Translations under genes and position numbers: made by a program
From: Planctomycetota bacterium
GTDB lineage: Bacteria > Planctomycetota > B15-G4 > SIAN01
Assembly: GCA_028289345.1 (NCBI GenBank)
Contig: JANQQL010000033.1
Coordinates: 558,001 to 622,000 of the forward strand
Length of the DNA: 64,000 nucleotides
Direction of reading: 5' to 3'
The notes under the pieces: generated by a model
Told to the model about the DNA's origin: nothing
What the model saw: only the letters and a program-made list of their open reading frames with translations
The model's database searches: none
Shown here: piece after piece, positions 26,619-35,451 of the stretch
How positions within the stretch are numbered: the stretch's first letter is position 1
How the letters are laid out: the number at the start of each line of letters is the position of its first letter

Positions 26619-27493
26619 ACCCCCTGCGCGAACTGTCGCGCAAGACCGGGTTGACCCTGCGCATGATCAAGTTCTCCCACTCGATCTTCGCGCTTCCCTT
26701 CGCCTTGGCCTCGCTGTTCTTGAGCGCCAACGGTTGGCCTTCTCTTTCGGTTCTGGGCTGGGTCATTCTGGCCATGGTGGCCGCCCGTAGCGCCGCCATG
26801 TCTTTCAACCGACTTGTGGATCAACCCTTTGATGCGAGCAATCCCCGGACGGCGAAGCGCGAACTTCCCTCCGGCTCCCTTTCTCGACAGTTCGTCGCCA
26901 TGTTCACACTGGTCGCGTGTGGGGTCTTCGTGATCGCCGCCGCCATGCTCAATCCCCTCTGTCTGTGGCTGTCGCCCGTCGCCTTGGCGGTGGTGCTCGG
27001 CTACTCCTACAGCAAGCGGTTCACCTACCTGTGTCACGTCTGGCTGGGAATCGCCTTGGGCCTCACGCCCTTGGCCGCGTGGGTCGCCGAACGCGGGGTC
27101 GTGGATGGTTCGGTGTTCCTCCCCGTGACCATGGCCGTGGCGGTGGTCCTGTGGGTCTCGGGATTCGATCTGCTGTATTCGTGTCAGGACGCTCTCTTTG
27201 ACCGCCAGAGTGGCTTGCACAGCATTCCGGCTCGCTTCGGCTCCCATCGGGCCCGCCACTTGGCTGCCATCTTTCATGTCGGCGCCGTGCTGTCGCTTGC
27301 AAGCGTCGCTCCCCTGGCGGGCCTCGGCTGGATCTACGGCATGGGCGTCCTGCTGGTGGCCGGCTTGCTCCTCGTCGAACACATTCTGGCTCACCCTTCG
27401 CGCAACCGCCTAGACCTCGCATTCTTCCACGTCAACTCCGTGGTTGGACTCGTGGTTCTGGCAGCGATCGTGGGAGACCGGCTTTGGCAATGA
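26615..27493 (+). CDS. UbiA-family prenyltransferase, probably MqnP (menaquinone)
   Basis: 292 residues with about eight membrane helices. The two Asp-rich motifs are NRLVDQPFDASNPRT and CQDALFDRQSGLHSIPARFG. The second closely matches the UbiA-like enzymes of the futalosine pathway (MqnP), as I recall that group, rather than MenA. It would attach a polyprenyl chain to an aromatic acid head group. GTG 26615 overlaps the ubiX stop (GTGA) with GGGAG eight bases upstream; ATG 26597 would overlap ubiX further. With menG upstream this supports menaquinone synthesis, but 4-hydroxybenzoate as substrate cannot be excluded. Confidence 0.88.
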   Translation: MNPLRELSRKTGLTLRMIKFSHSIFALPFALASLFLSANGWPSLSVLGWVILAMVAARSAAMSFNRLVDQPFDASNPRTAKRELPSGSLSRQFVAMFTLVACGVFVIAAAMLNPLCLWLSPVALAVVLGYSYSKRFTYLCHVWLGIALGLTPLAAWVAERGVVDGSVFLPVTMAVAVVLWVSGFDLLYSCQDALFDRQSGLHSIPARFGSHRARHLAAIFHVGAVLSLASVAPLAGLGWIYGMGVLLVAGLLLVEHILAHPSRNRLDLAFFHVNSVVGLVVLAAIVGDRLWQ

Positions 27494-28515
27494 AAGGCAC
27501 GGGATCGGGAACCAAGACCGGTCCTCTGGGAGGACTGTTCTTTTGGGCACCGGCGCGCTGTCTGATCGAAGAACGCGTCGACCAAATGCGCCAGAAATTG
27601 GACGACTCCGCCGAAACGCGCACCGTCCTTGCCAAGGCCTACAAGAAAGACGAAGCCCAGCTTCGGGAAGACGTGCTCGGGCATCTGCAATCTGGCTCTC
27701 TGTTCTCTGCGCAACGTGTCGTCATCGTTTGGGAAGGCGCGGCCCTTCTGCGCGACAAGGCGATTGCCCAATGGATCCAGCAGCCGTCTCCCGGCGCGGG
27801 GCTTTGGGTACTCGCTGTGGCGCGGACGGCGAAAGACAAACCTCCGGCGGCTCTCAAGAAGCTGCCCATGCCTCTGTGGCAAGACCGCGGTCCTGGGAGT
27901 GCCGCGGAGCGACACCGTTGGCTTGCTCAACGCGCCGAGAAGCAGGAGTGCCAGCTGGACAAGAAGGCCAGTGCCCTTCTCGAAGAACTCCTGGGGGAGT
28001 CCTTGGACCCCCTGGCCGCTGCGGTCGACAAGCTGTGCCTGTACCGCGATGGTGGGGAAATCCGAACGGAGGACGTCGAGGCTCTCATTGGTCGCAGTGC
28101 GGGACGAGATTTCGACGCGCTCTATGAAAGCATGCGTCGCGGATCTCTGGGTCAGGGACTGGGATCCCTGGAGCGCATGGCGCGAGAAGGATTGCGAACC
28201 TTCGACGGGGGACGCCAATACGGACGAAACGCCACCTCTTCCACATTGCTGGCGCTGCTGCTCAACCGGATCCGGCAAATGGTGGCGTTGGGCGCGGCAC
28301 CGGGAGAAGTCCGCAAGGCCCTGATCGAGAGTATGAAGACCAACCCCTGGTATGCAGATCGTCTGGCCAAAGAAGCCGGAAGCTTGGGCGCCCCGCGGCT
28401 GTCGCGATTCCTCGCGGCCGCCACTCGTGCCGAGGGAATCCAAAAGCGCTGCGCGTGGATCTCCGACGAAGAGCTTTTGTTGTTCTTGTATGCCGAACTG
28501 GCGAAAGAATCGTGA
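27490..28515 (+). CDS. holA: DNA polymerase III subunit delta (HolA-like)
   Basis: 341 residues. Clamp-loader delta subunits open the beta sliding clamp. Similarity is at the level of layout and scattered residues: an N-terminal region with LLRDKAIAQWIQQP and GAGLWVLAV in place of a Walker site, LDKKASALLEELLGESLDPLAAAVDKLCLY matching the family LxxELxKLxLY block, VEALIGRSAGRDFDALYESM, and an all-helical C-terminal domain. ATG 27490 overlaps the ubiA stop (ATGA), and the stop overlaps mutL (TGATG). Delta is poorly conserved, so the call is less certain than for its neighbours. Confidence 0.8.
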   Translation: MKGTGSGTKTGPLGGLFFWAPARCLIEERVDQMRQKLDDSAETRTVLAKAYKKDEAQLREDVLGHLQSGSLFSAQRVVIVWEGAALLRDKAIAQWIQQPSPGAGLWVLAVARTAKDKPPAALKKLPMPLWQDRGPGSAAERHRWLAQRAEKQECQLDKKASALLEELLGESLDPLAAAVDKLCLYRDGGEIRTEDVEALIGRSAGRDFDALYESMRRGSLGQGLGSLERMAREGLRTFDGGRQYGRNATSSTLLALLLNRIRQMVALGAAPGEVRKALIESMKTNPWYADRLAKEAGSLGAPRLSRFLAAATRAEGIQKRCAWISDEELLLFLYAELAKES

Positions 28516-30311
28516 TGACCATCCGCCGCCTGCCCCAAGTTCTGGTCGATCAGATTGCTGCCGGAGAAGTCATCGAACGCCCGGCGAGCGTCGTCAAAGA
28601 ACTCGTCGAGAACAGCGTGGATGCCGGCTCGTCCCGCATCGACGTGAAGATCGAAGGGGCCGGGCAACGACGCATACTGATCCAAGACAACGGACGAGGG
28701 ATTCCCGCGGATCAGCTGCCTTTGGCTCTGGAGAGTCACGCGACGTCGAAGATCCAAGACGCCAAAGACTTGCTCGCCGTGAACTCGTTCGGATTTCGCG
28801 GCGAGGCCTTGGCCAGCATTGCATCGATCTCCCACCTGAAACTCACCTCGCGACCGGCCGACGCGACCATGGGAGCCAGCTTGGTGTGTCGTGGAGGGGA
28901 GGTCCAAGATTGTCGCCCCGAGTCACGAGCACCCGGAACCACCGTCGACGTGAGAGATCTGTTCTTCAACACGCCGGCCCGACGCAAGTTCCTGAAGGCC
29001 GATGCCACCGAGACAGGACACGTTTTGGAGACCATCCTGCGCATCGCGTTGACTCGAACCGACATCGGCTTCTTCCTCGAAACCGGCGGGCGCAAGTCCC
29101 TGAAGCTGGAAGCCGGAACCTCGCTTCGTGAGCGCATCGCTGACGGCTACGGCAAGAAGCTTGCGGCGTCCCTCCTCGAAGTGAACGCGGGCTTCAGCGG
29201 AATGCGGCTGAAGGGCTTCATCGCCCCGCCGGACGAAGCTCGCGCAAGGACTCAACTGCAGCACCTGTACATCAACGACCGGTTCGTTCGCGATCGCACC
29301 GTGCAGGGAGCCGCTCGCCGCGCCTATCACGATTTCTTGGCGGAAAGCCTGCGCCCGATCTACTTCTTGTTCCTGGACGTGGATCCGCGAGAAGTCGATT
29401 GCAACGTGCATCCCACCAAGACTGAGGTGCGTCTGCGAAACTCCTCCGACGTGTTTCGTTTGGTGGTCAGCACTATCGAGAAGACGTTGCAGAACGCGGA
29501 TCTGGCTCCTCGATTCCGTCATTCCTTGACCCGTGTCCCCGGAGCACCTGCCGCGACCCAAGTCGCAGAAGGCACCTTCGCTCCGGTCCCTGCCCCGGTG
29601 GCTCCTCTCCCGCCACCTGCGGCAAGTGCGCAGCCGGCCTTGTTCGCACCACCCGCCAATGCATCCTCAAGCTCTTCTCCGCCCCCTTCCGTGCCCCCGG
29701 TTGCCCGGGTCCCGGGCGCGGACCTGCGCATGATTCCCGGGCGCTACGTGCAAGTGCTCAACACCTACCTGGTCACTGCAACCGAAGAGGGCCTCCTGCT
29801 TCTCGATCAGCATGCGCTTCACGAACGTGTCCTTTACCGACACCTGCGGAGAGAATGGAACGGCAAAGCCGTTCGTCGCCAAGACCTGTTGACGCCGATC
29901 CGGGTCGAACTGAAAGCCGCCGACGTTCTTCATCTGGAAGAGAGTTCCGAACTCTTGGAATCCGTCGGCGTTCGGCTCAGCCCGTTCAGCGCCACCGAGG
30001 TCGCGGTATCCTCGGTTCCGGCCGTCGTTGGGATGAGCAAGGTTCCTGGCTTGATCTCCCGACTCGCCGAATTCGTCGCCGGCGAACGCCCGGAAGGACG
30101 CGCCGATGACTTCGCCGACCGGATGCTGTTCACCATGGCTTGCCATCGAGCGGTTCGCGCGGGAGATCCTCTCAACGAAGAGCAAGTTCAGGGCTTACTT
30201 CACGAAGCCGAGAAAATCGAACACTCTCACACCTGCCCTCACGGGAGGCCCACTCGGGTCGTGATTCCGGTGGCGGAACTGGAGAACATGTTCAAGAGGC
30301 GGGGCTTCTGA
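28515..30311 (+). CDS. mutL: DNA mismatch repair protein MutL
   Basis: 598 residues. GHKL ATPase N-terminal half: IAAGEVIERPASVVKELVENS, DNGRGI, SFGFRGEALASI, FFNTPARRKFLK and HPTKTEVR. A Pro/Ala/Ser-rich linker occupies about 345-415. The C-terminal dimerisation domain carries DQHALHERVLYRHL, ACHRAVRAGDPL and CPHGRPT. The family endonuclease signature is DQHA(X)2E(X)4E; here the second Glu position is Arg, although the other metal-site blocks remain. ATG 28515 overlaps the holA stop by one base. MutL links mismatch recognition by MutS to strand incision; mutS is not in the window. Confidence 0.95.
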   Translation: MTIRRLPQVLVDQIAAGEVIERPASVVKELVENSVDAGSSRIDVKIEGAGQRRILIQDNGRGIPADQLPLALESHATSKIQDAKDLLAVNSFGFRGEALASIASISHLKLTSRPADATMGASLVCRGGEVQDCRPESRAPGTTVDVRDLFFNTPARRKFLKADATETGHVLETILRIALTRTDIGFFLETGGRKSLKLEAGTSLRERIADGYGKKLAASLLEVNAGFSGMRLKGFIAPPDEARARTQLQHLYINDRFVRDRTVQGAARRAYHDFLAESLRPIYFLFLDVDPREVDCNVHPTKTEVRLRNSSDVFRLVVSTIEKTLQNADLAPRFRHSLTRVPGAPAATQVAEGTFAPVPAPVAPLPPPAASAQPALFAPPANASSSSSPPPSVPPVARVPGADLRMIPGRYVQVLNTYLVTATEEGLLLLDQHALHERVLYRHLRREWNGKAVRRQDLLTPIRVELKAADVLHLEESSELLESVGVRLSPFSATEVAVSSVPAVVGMSKVPGLISRLAEFVAGERPEGRADDFADRMLFTMACHRAVRAGDPLNEEQVQGLLHEAEKIEHSHTCPHGRPTRVVIPVAELENMFKRRGF

Positions 30312-30314
30312 CGG

Positions 30315-31991
30315 GTGGGCAGGCTCGCCCCGAAAGTCGCCCTGGCATTGATTCCGTTCTTGGCTCTCGGTCTCGTCGAGTTCTTGATGTCCATGACGGG
30401 AGTCGCACCGGAGCCGCGGTTTCTCGTCGAGCACCGGCCGGGGGTTTGGATTCCCTCCGCCGACTCTCCCTGGGGAGATGTCCGGGAGGTCTTTGGGGAC
30501 CTCGAACTCAAGATCCCCAAGCCAAACGGAACCCTCCGCTTGTTCTGCATGGGTGCTTCGACGGTTCTTGGGTTTCCTTTCGAGCGCGAAGTTGCTCTGG
30601 CGGACTGGATTCGTGAGGGCATTGCTCACCGGCATCCGGATCAACCCGTCGAAATCTACACGTTCGCCCAGAACGGACGCAACGCTCGAGCGGTCGCCAC
30701 GCTCGCCGAAGAGTTGGTGAACTATGAACCGGATGCCCTGATCGTCTACACCGGTCACAACGAACTCCACCTGCAGAACCGACTCGAACTGGCGTTTCCA
30801 GGAAAGCGCCATTGGACAACCTGGGGTCGGCGTTTTGCTCTGGGACGCCTGTTCCTGAAACCGTTCCACTGGATCGGTCCGTCGGCACCGACCGCTGGCC
30901 ATGGCTTCGAATCCATGGGGGAGCTGTCGGAAACTCGCGGCGAACCGGCATTCCCCGATCCGTTGCGTCAGGAAGCCGAACGCCTGTACGAACAGTCCCT
31001 TTCACGAATCGTGAACGCGGCGCAACGTGCTCGGATTCCGTTGATCCTGAGCCGCTTGGTCTCGAACCACCGCGACTATCCGCCGACCGGGTCGGTGGTT
31101 GCGGACGAGCACGCAGCATCCGTCGCTGACAAGGAACGAGAGATTCGAAACCTGTTGCGTCGGGAACAAGGCCTTCCGGAGGTGACGGAGCCGAACGGCT
31201 CCGGATGGCTAGAAACCCATGACTCGAACGGCTGGCCAAAACCGGTGGAGGAGGTCGCCCGATCGATGCTGGAGCAAGCCCTGGAGGAGGCTCCCGACCA
31301 TGCGAAGCTGTGGTTCCTCGCTGCACGACTCGATCTGACCACGGAAGATGTCCCCCGCGCCAGAGAGGGCTTCGAGCAAGCGTTGCATCTGGATCTCTAT
31401 CCGTTCCGCGCACCGGCTGCATGGAGGCAGGTCCAGGACGAGTTTCGGGAAGAGGCTGGAACCTTTTTGGTGGACGCGACACCCCAGTTTCTCGATCGGG
31501 CCCCGGGTGGAATTCCAGGAGCCGAGAGTTTTTGGGACAGCGTGCATCCCAATTGGCAAGGACAGGCGTTGCTCGCTCAAGCTTGCCTCCTTGGGTTGGA
31601 AGAGGCCGGGGTCCTCGACACCGGTGGATCCGACGACTGGAAGCGCTGCTGGGATCGGGCCGCCGCAAGACTCGAGCTCACGGCCCGCCAGCCGATTCTC
31701 GCCGAGCGCCTCTGCGAGGTCGGTTGGATCGCTCTGCGCGGGTTCGCCCACCGGGGGTGCAACATTCGCCCCTCCAGCCGGCTGGCGTTCTCGACTGCGC
31801 TGCAATGGAACCCCGACCTCGTCAGCGCTCGTCTCGGTGTCGCCCTGATCGAGGCGGTCGACACCCAGCAATGGCACGCGGTGCGTCAGGTCCTCCAACA
31901 GCATCCCGAGAGCATTGCGTTGCTCACCCCCCTCGGGGTCGCTAGTCCCGCATGGCGAAAAGTCCTGCTTGAGGAGTTGAAACGTCCATGA
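30315..31991 (+). CDS. SGNH-hydrolase-like membrane-anchored protein
   Basis: 558 residues from GTG 30315. An N-terminal membrane segment (VALALIPFLALGLVEFLMSM) is followed by an SGNH-type fold: nucleophile block FCMGASTVLGFP (about 79), Asn block YTGHNELHL (about 148) and catalytic DSVHPN (about 409). An insertion between about 290 and 360 has TPR-like sequence (AKLWFLAARLDL...ARAGFEQALH type). The C-terminal part is helical. SGNH proteins are esterases or acyl/acetyltransferase partners acting on polysaccharide or lipid; the substrate is not readable. Three bases after mutL and coupled by ATGA to the next gene. Confidence 0.75.
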   Translation: MGRLAPKVALALIPFLALGLVEFLMSMTGVAPEPRFLVEHRPGVWIPSADSPWGDVREVFGDLELKIPKPNGTLRLFCMGASTVLGFPFEREVALADWIREGIAHRHPDQPVEIYTFAQNGRNARAVATLAEELVNYEPDALIVYTGHNELHLQNRLELAFPGKRHWTTWGRRFALGRLFLKPFHWIGPSAPTAGHGFESMGELSETRGEPAFPDPLRQEAERLYEQSLSRIVNAAQRARIPLILSRLVSNHRDYPPTGSVVADEHAASVADKEREIRNLLRREQGLPEVTEPNGSGWLETHDSNGWPKPVEEVARSMLEQALEEAPDHAKLWFLAARLDLTTEDVPRAREGFEQALHLDLYPFRAPAAWRQVQDEFREEAGTFLVDATPQFLDRAPGGIPGAESFWDSVHPNWQGQALLAQACLLGLEEAGVLDTGGSDDWKRCWDRAAARLELTARQPILAERLCEVGWIALRGFAHRGCNIRPSSRLAFSTALQWNPDLVSARLGVALIEAVDTQQWHAVRQVLQQHPESIALLTPLGVASPAWRKVLLEELKRP

Positions 31992-32908
31992 CCTGCTGGC
32001 TGGCAATCCGCGCAATGCTGTTGCTCGGCGTCGCGCCCTTCGCATCTCCAGCAGAGGAGACCCCTGCCAGCGTCGTTTTCGATCGGGACCAGCCGGCGCG
32101 CCTTTCGGTTCGCACCGCCAAGAGCGGTCACCTGCTGGTTCATCCACGCATCGACGATCGCGACCTCGGTTGGTTCATCTTCGATTCAGGAGCCGGGGCC
32201 AGCGCTCTGTCCGTGGACGCGGCCATCGAACTGTCACTGAAACCGGTAGGACGGGGCCTCCATCGAGGAGTGAGCGAAGCCATGGTGCCGTTCATCGAGT
32301 GGGAAGCCACTCAGATGACCCTCGGCCCGGCGACCTTTCATGAACCTCGTCTGATTGGCATGGATCTCGAGTATTTGTCCAAGCACATGGGCAGACCGAT
32401 CGGCGGAATCCTCGGCTACGAAGTGTTCTCTGAATGTGTCGTCGTGGTCGATTTTTCCGAATCCACTGTCGAACTGCATGACTCGGACGCCTACCAGCTA
32501 CCTCACGGGGACTGGCAGGGTCTGATGATCTACCAACGCACACCCTTCGTTCGTGGGTCCTTCGAAGGGCATCAGGGGGTCTTTCGGGTCGACACGGGAG
32601 CCGCTCAAGACACGGTCACCTTTCACGCCCCGGCGGTCAAAGCCTACGACCTTCTCGAGGGGCGCAGCACTCGACCACGAACGATCTTCGGGTCCGCCGG
32701 TTCTCTCGACATACGAGTGGGGACCATGACGTCGTTCGAACTGGCGGGTAGAACGTTCGAAACGGTGTCGGTGGGTTTCGCCACTCAGGATGTGGGTGCA
32801 TTCTCCGACGTGCATACCGCCGGCAACATTGGCGGCCAATTCTTGGAACCGTTCACGGTGGTGTTCGACTACAAGCACGCCCGCATCGGATTCCTCGAAG
32901 AGGATTGA
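31988..32908 (+). CDS. Secreted retropepsin-like aspartyl protease homologue with two Asp motifs
   Basis: 306 residues with a signal peptide (MTCWLAIRAMLLLGVAPFASPA). Two copies of an aspartyl-protease half-site are visible: FIFDSGAGAS (D66) and FRVDTGAAQD (about D200). Each is followed by hydrophobic segments and Gly loops such as IGGILGYEVF and AGNIGGQFLEPF. Bacterial retropepsin-like proteins usually carry one motif per chain and dimerise; two in one chain would allow an intramolecular active site as in pepsin. Start overlaps the SGNH-like stop (ATGA). The substrate is unknown, and a non-proteolytic binding role is possible. Confidence 0.75.
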   Translation: MTCWLAIRAMLLLGVAPFASPAEETPASVVFDRDQPARLSVRTAKSGHLLVHPRIDDRDLGWFIFDSGAGASALSVDAAIELSLKPVGRGLHRGVSEAMVPFIEWEATQMTLGPATFHEPRLIGMDLEYLSKHMGRPIGGILGYEVFSECVVVVDFSESTVELHDSDAYQLPHGDWQGLMIYQRTPFVRGSFEGHQGVFRVDTGAAQDTVTFHAPAVKAYDLLEGRSTRPRTIFGSAGSLDIRVGTMTSFELAGRTFETVSVGFATQDVGAFSDVHTAGNIGGQFLEPFTVVFDYKHARIGFLEED

Positions 32909-32923
32909 GAAGCCGACCGAGCG

Positions 32924-34027
32924 CTACGGACGCCGATTTGAGTCTTCGGAAGGCTCGGCCATCACACGAATCGGGTTGGAGAGAATTGCGAGGCGCCCGT
33001 TCCGGAACACCTCCAGCCGATAGGCCCCGGGCGCCGCAACACCCTGGCAGTGGCGCCCCGCTTCGCAGTCGAGGACCTGCAGACGAACACCGTTGTGATA
33101 GAGGTGCACTTCCGCGTCCCACGGAACCTGGCACTCCCACTCGAGGGCTGGGTGCCAAGCCGCGGTCGTTCCCATTTCGAGGCGTCGGCCATGGCTCCGC
33201 ACCACGAAGTCAAACCCGGGACTCTCTCCTTCGCTTTCGAAGGCGATGTAGCAACGCCCTTGAATCAGCGCTTGAAGAATCGCGTCGGGGTCTTTTTCCG
33301 GTGCAAGAACATGGGTACTGACCATGCGCGCGGCCGGCAAGTAGGCCTGGTACCAGCGGCGATGCAAGTCCAGCCCCCCGAGTCCCACGACCATTCGGTG
33401 CGTCAGGAGTTCATCCCAGCGATCCAGCGCGGCGCGCGGTCGGTCCATCAGAGCTCGAAGGGTGAAGTGGGGAGCGAGAAGGTAGCTGAGCGCAGAGAAA
33501 ATCAGGTCTCCCCGACTCTCCTGAAGATCGCTCCCCAAGTTGTACACCTCCATGTGGGTGATCGCGGCGGACTGATCCCATCCGGTCCATGGATGGCGGG
33601 TCCGAAACGGATGAGAAAGGGCGACCAACCACTTGGAAGACCCGCTCTCCGGCAATGCCGTGAGTTTCCGAGGCCCCGGTCCCACCACGAGCACGTGTCC
33701 GTCCGGAAGCGTCAGCTCCTCTCCGACCATGAGTAGCACATCCCCCTGCTGCCCCGCCCATGGCTCCGCGTTGCGGTTGTCGTGATCGGTGATGACAACG
33801 AAGTCGGCGCCCACGGACCGAGCCGCCTCCACAATCTCCTCCCGGGTACCCTGGCTGTCCGCAGAATGCTCGCTGTGAATCTGCAGGAGACCTCGATAAT
33901 CACGGAGTCCCGGCTCATGGGTCGTGGCTTCGATCAACACGCGGGCGGAGCCCCGATAGGGAACCCGTGCCCGGCAGCCGATGACCGGCACGAGGAGGAG
34001 GAGAAGGGCGCTCGCCTGAAAGTTCAT
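32924..34027 (-). CDS. PHP-domain (CehA/McbA-like) metal-dependent phosphoesterase lipoprotein
   Basis: 367 residues from ATG 34027, which gives a lipoprotein leader (MNFQASALLLLLVPVIGC, Cys 18). The frame continues upstream but lacks a better signal. PHP metal-binding blocks follow: LLQIHSEHSADSQGTREEI and VVITDHDNRNAE, then LSHPFRTRHPW and GGLDLHRRW. A C-terminal beta domain (about 285-360) resembles a carbohydrate- or protein-binding sandwich. Related CehA-type proteins are hydrolases with poorly defined substrates. The start codon overlaps that of the divergent sulfatase (34025-34028), so the two genes have no spacer. Confidence 0.82.
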   Translation of the reverse strand: MNFQASALLLLLVPVIGCRARVPYRGSARVLIEATTHEPGLRDYRGLLQIHSEHSADSQGTREEIVEAARSVGADFVVITDHDNRNAEPWAGQQGDVLLMVGEELTLPDGHVLVVGPGPRKLTALPESGSSKWLVALSHPFRTRHPWTGWDQSAAITHMEVYNLGSDLQESRGDLIFSALSYLLAPHFTLRALMDRPRAALDRWDELLTHRMVVGLGGLDLHRRWYQAYLPAARMVSTHVLAPEKDPDAILQALIQGRCYIAFESEGESPGFDFVVRSHGRRLEMGTTAAWHPALEWECQVPWDAEVHLYHNGVRLQVLDCEAGRHCQGVAAPGAYRLEVFRNGRLAILSNPIRVMAEPSEDSNRRP

Positions 34028-35447
34028 GAAGATCAGCCGCAAGGAGTTCCTGGGTTCGGTGCTGAGCGCGTCGTTGCTCTCCCGCGTCCGCTGCCAGGAT
34101 GCCGCATCGAGACCCTCCGGAATCCTCTTCGTCCTCACCGACGACCAACCTTTCGACATGCTCGGCTTCATGGGGCGCTACAAGTTCCTGGAAGGGGCCA
34201 CGCCGGAGTTCGACCGGCTTCGCGAAGAAGGCCTGCACTTCGCAAATTTCTTTACGACGACCTCGTTGTGCTCACCGAGTCGCGCCACGCTTCTCACAGG
34301 AACCTACGCTCACCGCCATGGAGTGTGGCACAACGCCCTGATGCGAGACCCTCCGGACGTCCTTCCGACTTTCCCGAGCTTGCTCCAGAAACTGGGCTAT
34401 CGCACCGCGTTCTTCGGCAAGTGGCACATGCGCAATAGCGCTCGGCCGCGACCCGGCTTCGACCATTGGCTGGCTTTTCGGGGCCAGGGTGATTACTTCG
34501 ACCCGAAACTGAACCAAAATGGCTCGTTCGAATCGACCTCCGGATACGTCACCGACCTTTTGACCGAGCGGGCGGCGGAGTGGTTGAAGTCCCTCGAACC
34601 CACCACCCCCTTTTGCCTCATTCTCGCTCACAAAGCAGTTCACAAGAAATTCGAACCGGCCCCACGCCACCGCGAACGATTTCAGGACGTGGTCCAGCTC
34701 GACACCACGGATTCGGCCATTGGCGATCCCAACCGCGGCGTGTCCGACCCGTCTCAAGTCCCTGCCAGTCGACGTCAGGCCGACGTGCAGAACGCCCTGG
34801 ATCAGTTTCGCTGCCTGCTCGCTGTGGACGAAGGACTGGGACACCTTCGCGAAACGCTCCAGACGCTCGGTCGATGGAACGAAACCCTCGTGGTCACCGG
34901 AAGCGACAATGGCTTCTTTCGAGGAGAGAACAACCAGGCCCGAGGCAAGCTGACCATGGGCGAGCCTTCCATCCGCGTGCCTTTCTTGATGCGCTACCCG
35001 CCACTCATCCGTCCCGGCTCCACCGCCACCGGCATGGCGCTGAACACCGACCTCGCGCCGACCCTGGTCGACGTGGCGGGCGGCACTCCGCCTCCCACCA
35101 TGCAAGGACAGTCACTGACTCCCTGGTTTCGAGAACCCGCCCCGAATGACTGGCGCGACGCGTTCTTGTACGAGTACTTCCGTCATCCGAACAATCCGAC
35201 CCCGACCATCCTCGGGGTGCGAACGGAGAAAGCCAAGTACGTCACCTACCCCGACTCCCCGGAGACCTCGAGTGAACTGTACGATCTTGCCACTTCTCCG
35301 GACGAGTCCTACAACTGCGTCGCTCTGCCAGAGTGCCGCGAACTGCTTCAAACCATGAAACGCGCGTTGCGCCGCGTGAAGAATGAAACCGGCTTCGAGT
35401 ACCCGCCGCCGGCCCCCGCCACTCCCGACGATTCCGAAGAGTCTTGA
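34026..35447 (+). CDS. Sulfatase (Cys-type, formylglycine-dependent), probably Tat-exported
   Basis: 473 residues. The N-terminus MKISRKEFLG resembles a twin-arginine signal with RK in place of RR. The alkaline-phosphatase-fold sulfatase core has metal Asp pair VLTDDQPFDM (D39/D40) and the formylglycine site CSPSRATLLTG (C82), then GKWHMRN, a metal-site region VVTGSDNGFFRGE and C-terminal YDLATSPDE. An anaerobic or FGE-type maturase would be needed and is not nearby. Likely substrate is a sulfated polysaccharide. A second member of the cluster is not present. Confidence 0.92.
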   Translation: MKISRKEFLGSVLSASLLSRVRCQDAASRPSGILFVLTDDQPFDMLGFMGRYKFLEGATPEFDRLREEGLHFANFFTTTSLCSPSRATLLTGTYAHRHGVWHNALMRDPPDVLPTFPSLLQKLGYRTAFFGKWHMRNSARPRPGFDHWLAFRGQGDYFDPKLNQNGSFESTSGYVTDLLTERAAEWLKSLEPTTPFCLILAHKAVHKKFEPAPRHRERFQDVVQLDTTDSAIGDPNRGVSDPSQVPASRRQADVQNALDQFRCLLAVDEGLGHLRETLQTLGRWNETLVVTGSDNGFFRGENNQARGKLTMGEPSIRVPFLMRYPPLIRPGSTATGMALNTDLAPTLVDVAGGTPPPTMQGQSLTPWFREPAPNDWRDAFLYEYFRHPNNPTPTILGVRTEKAKYVTYPDSPETSSELYDLATSPDESYNCVALPECRELLQTMKRALRRVKNETGFEYPPPAPATPDDSEES

Positions 35448-35451
35448 TCCA

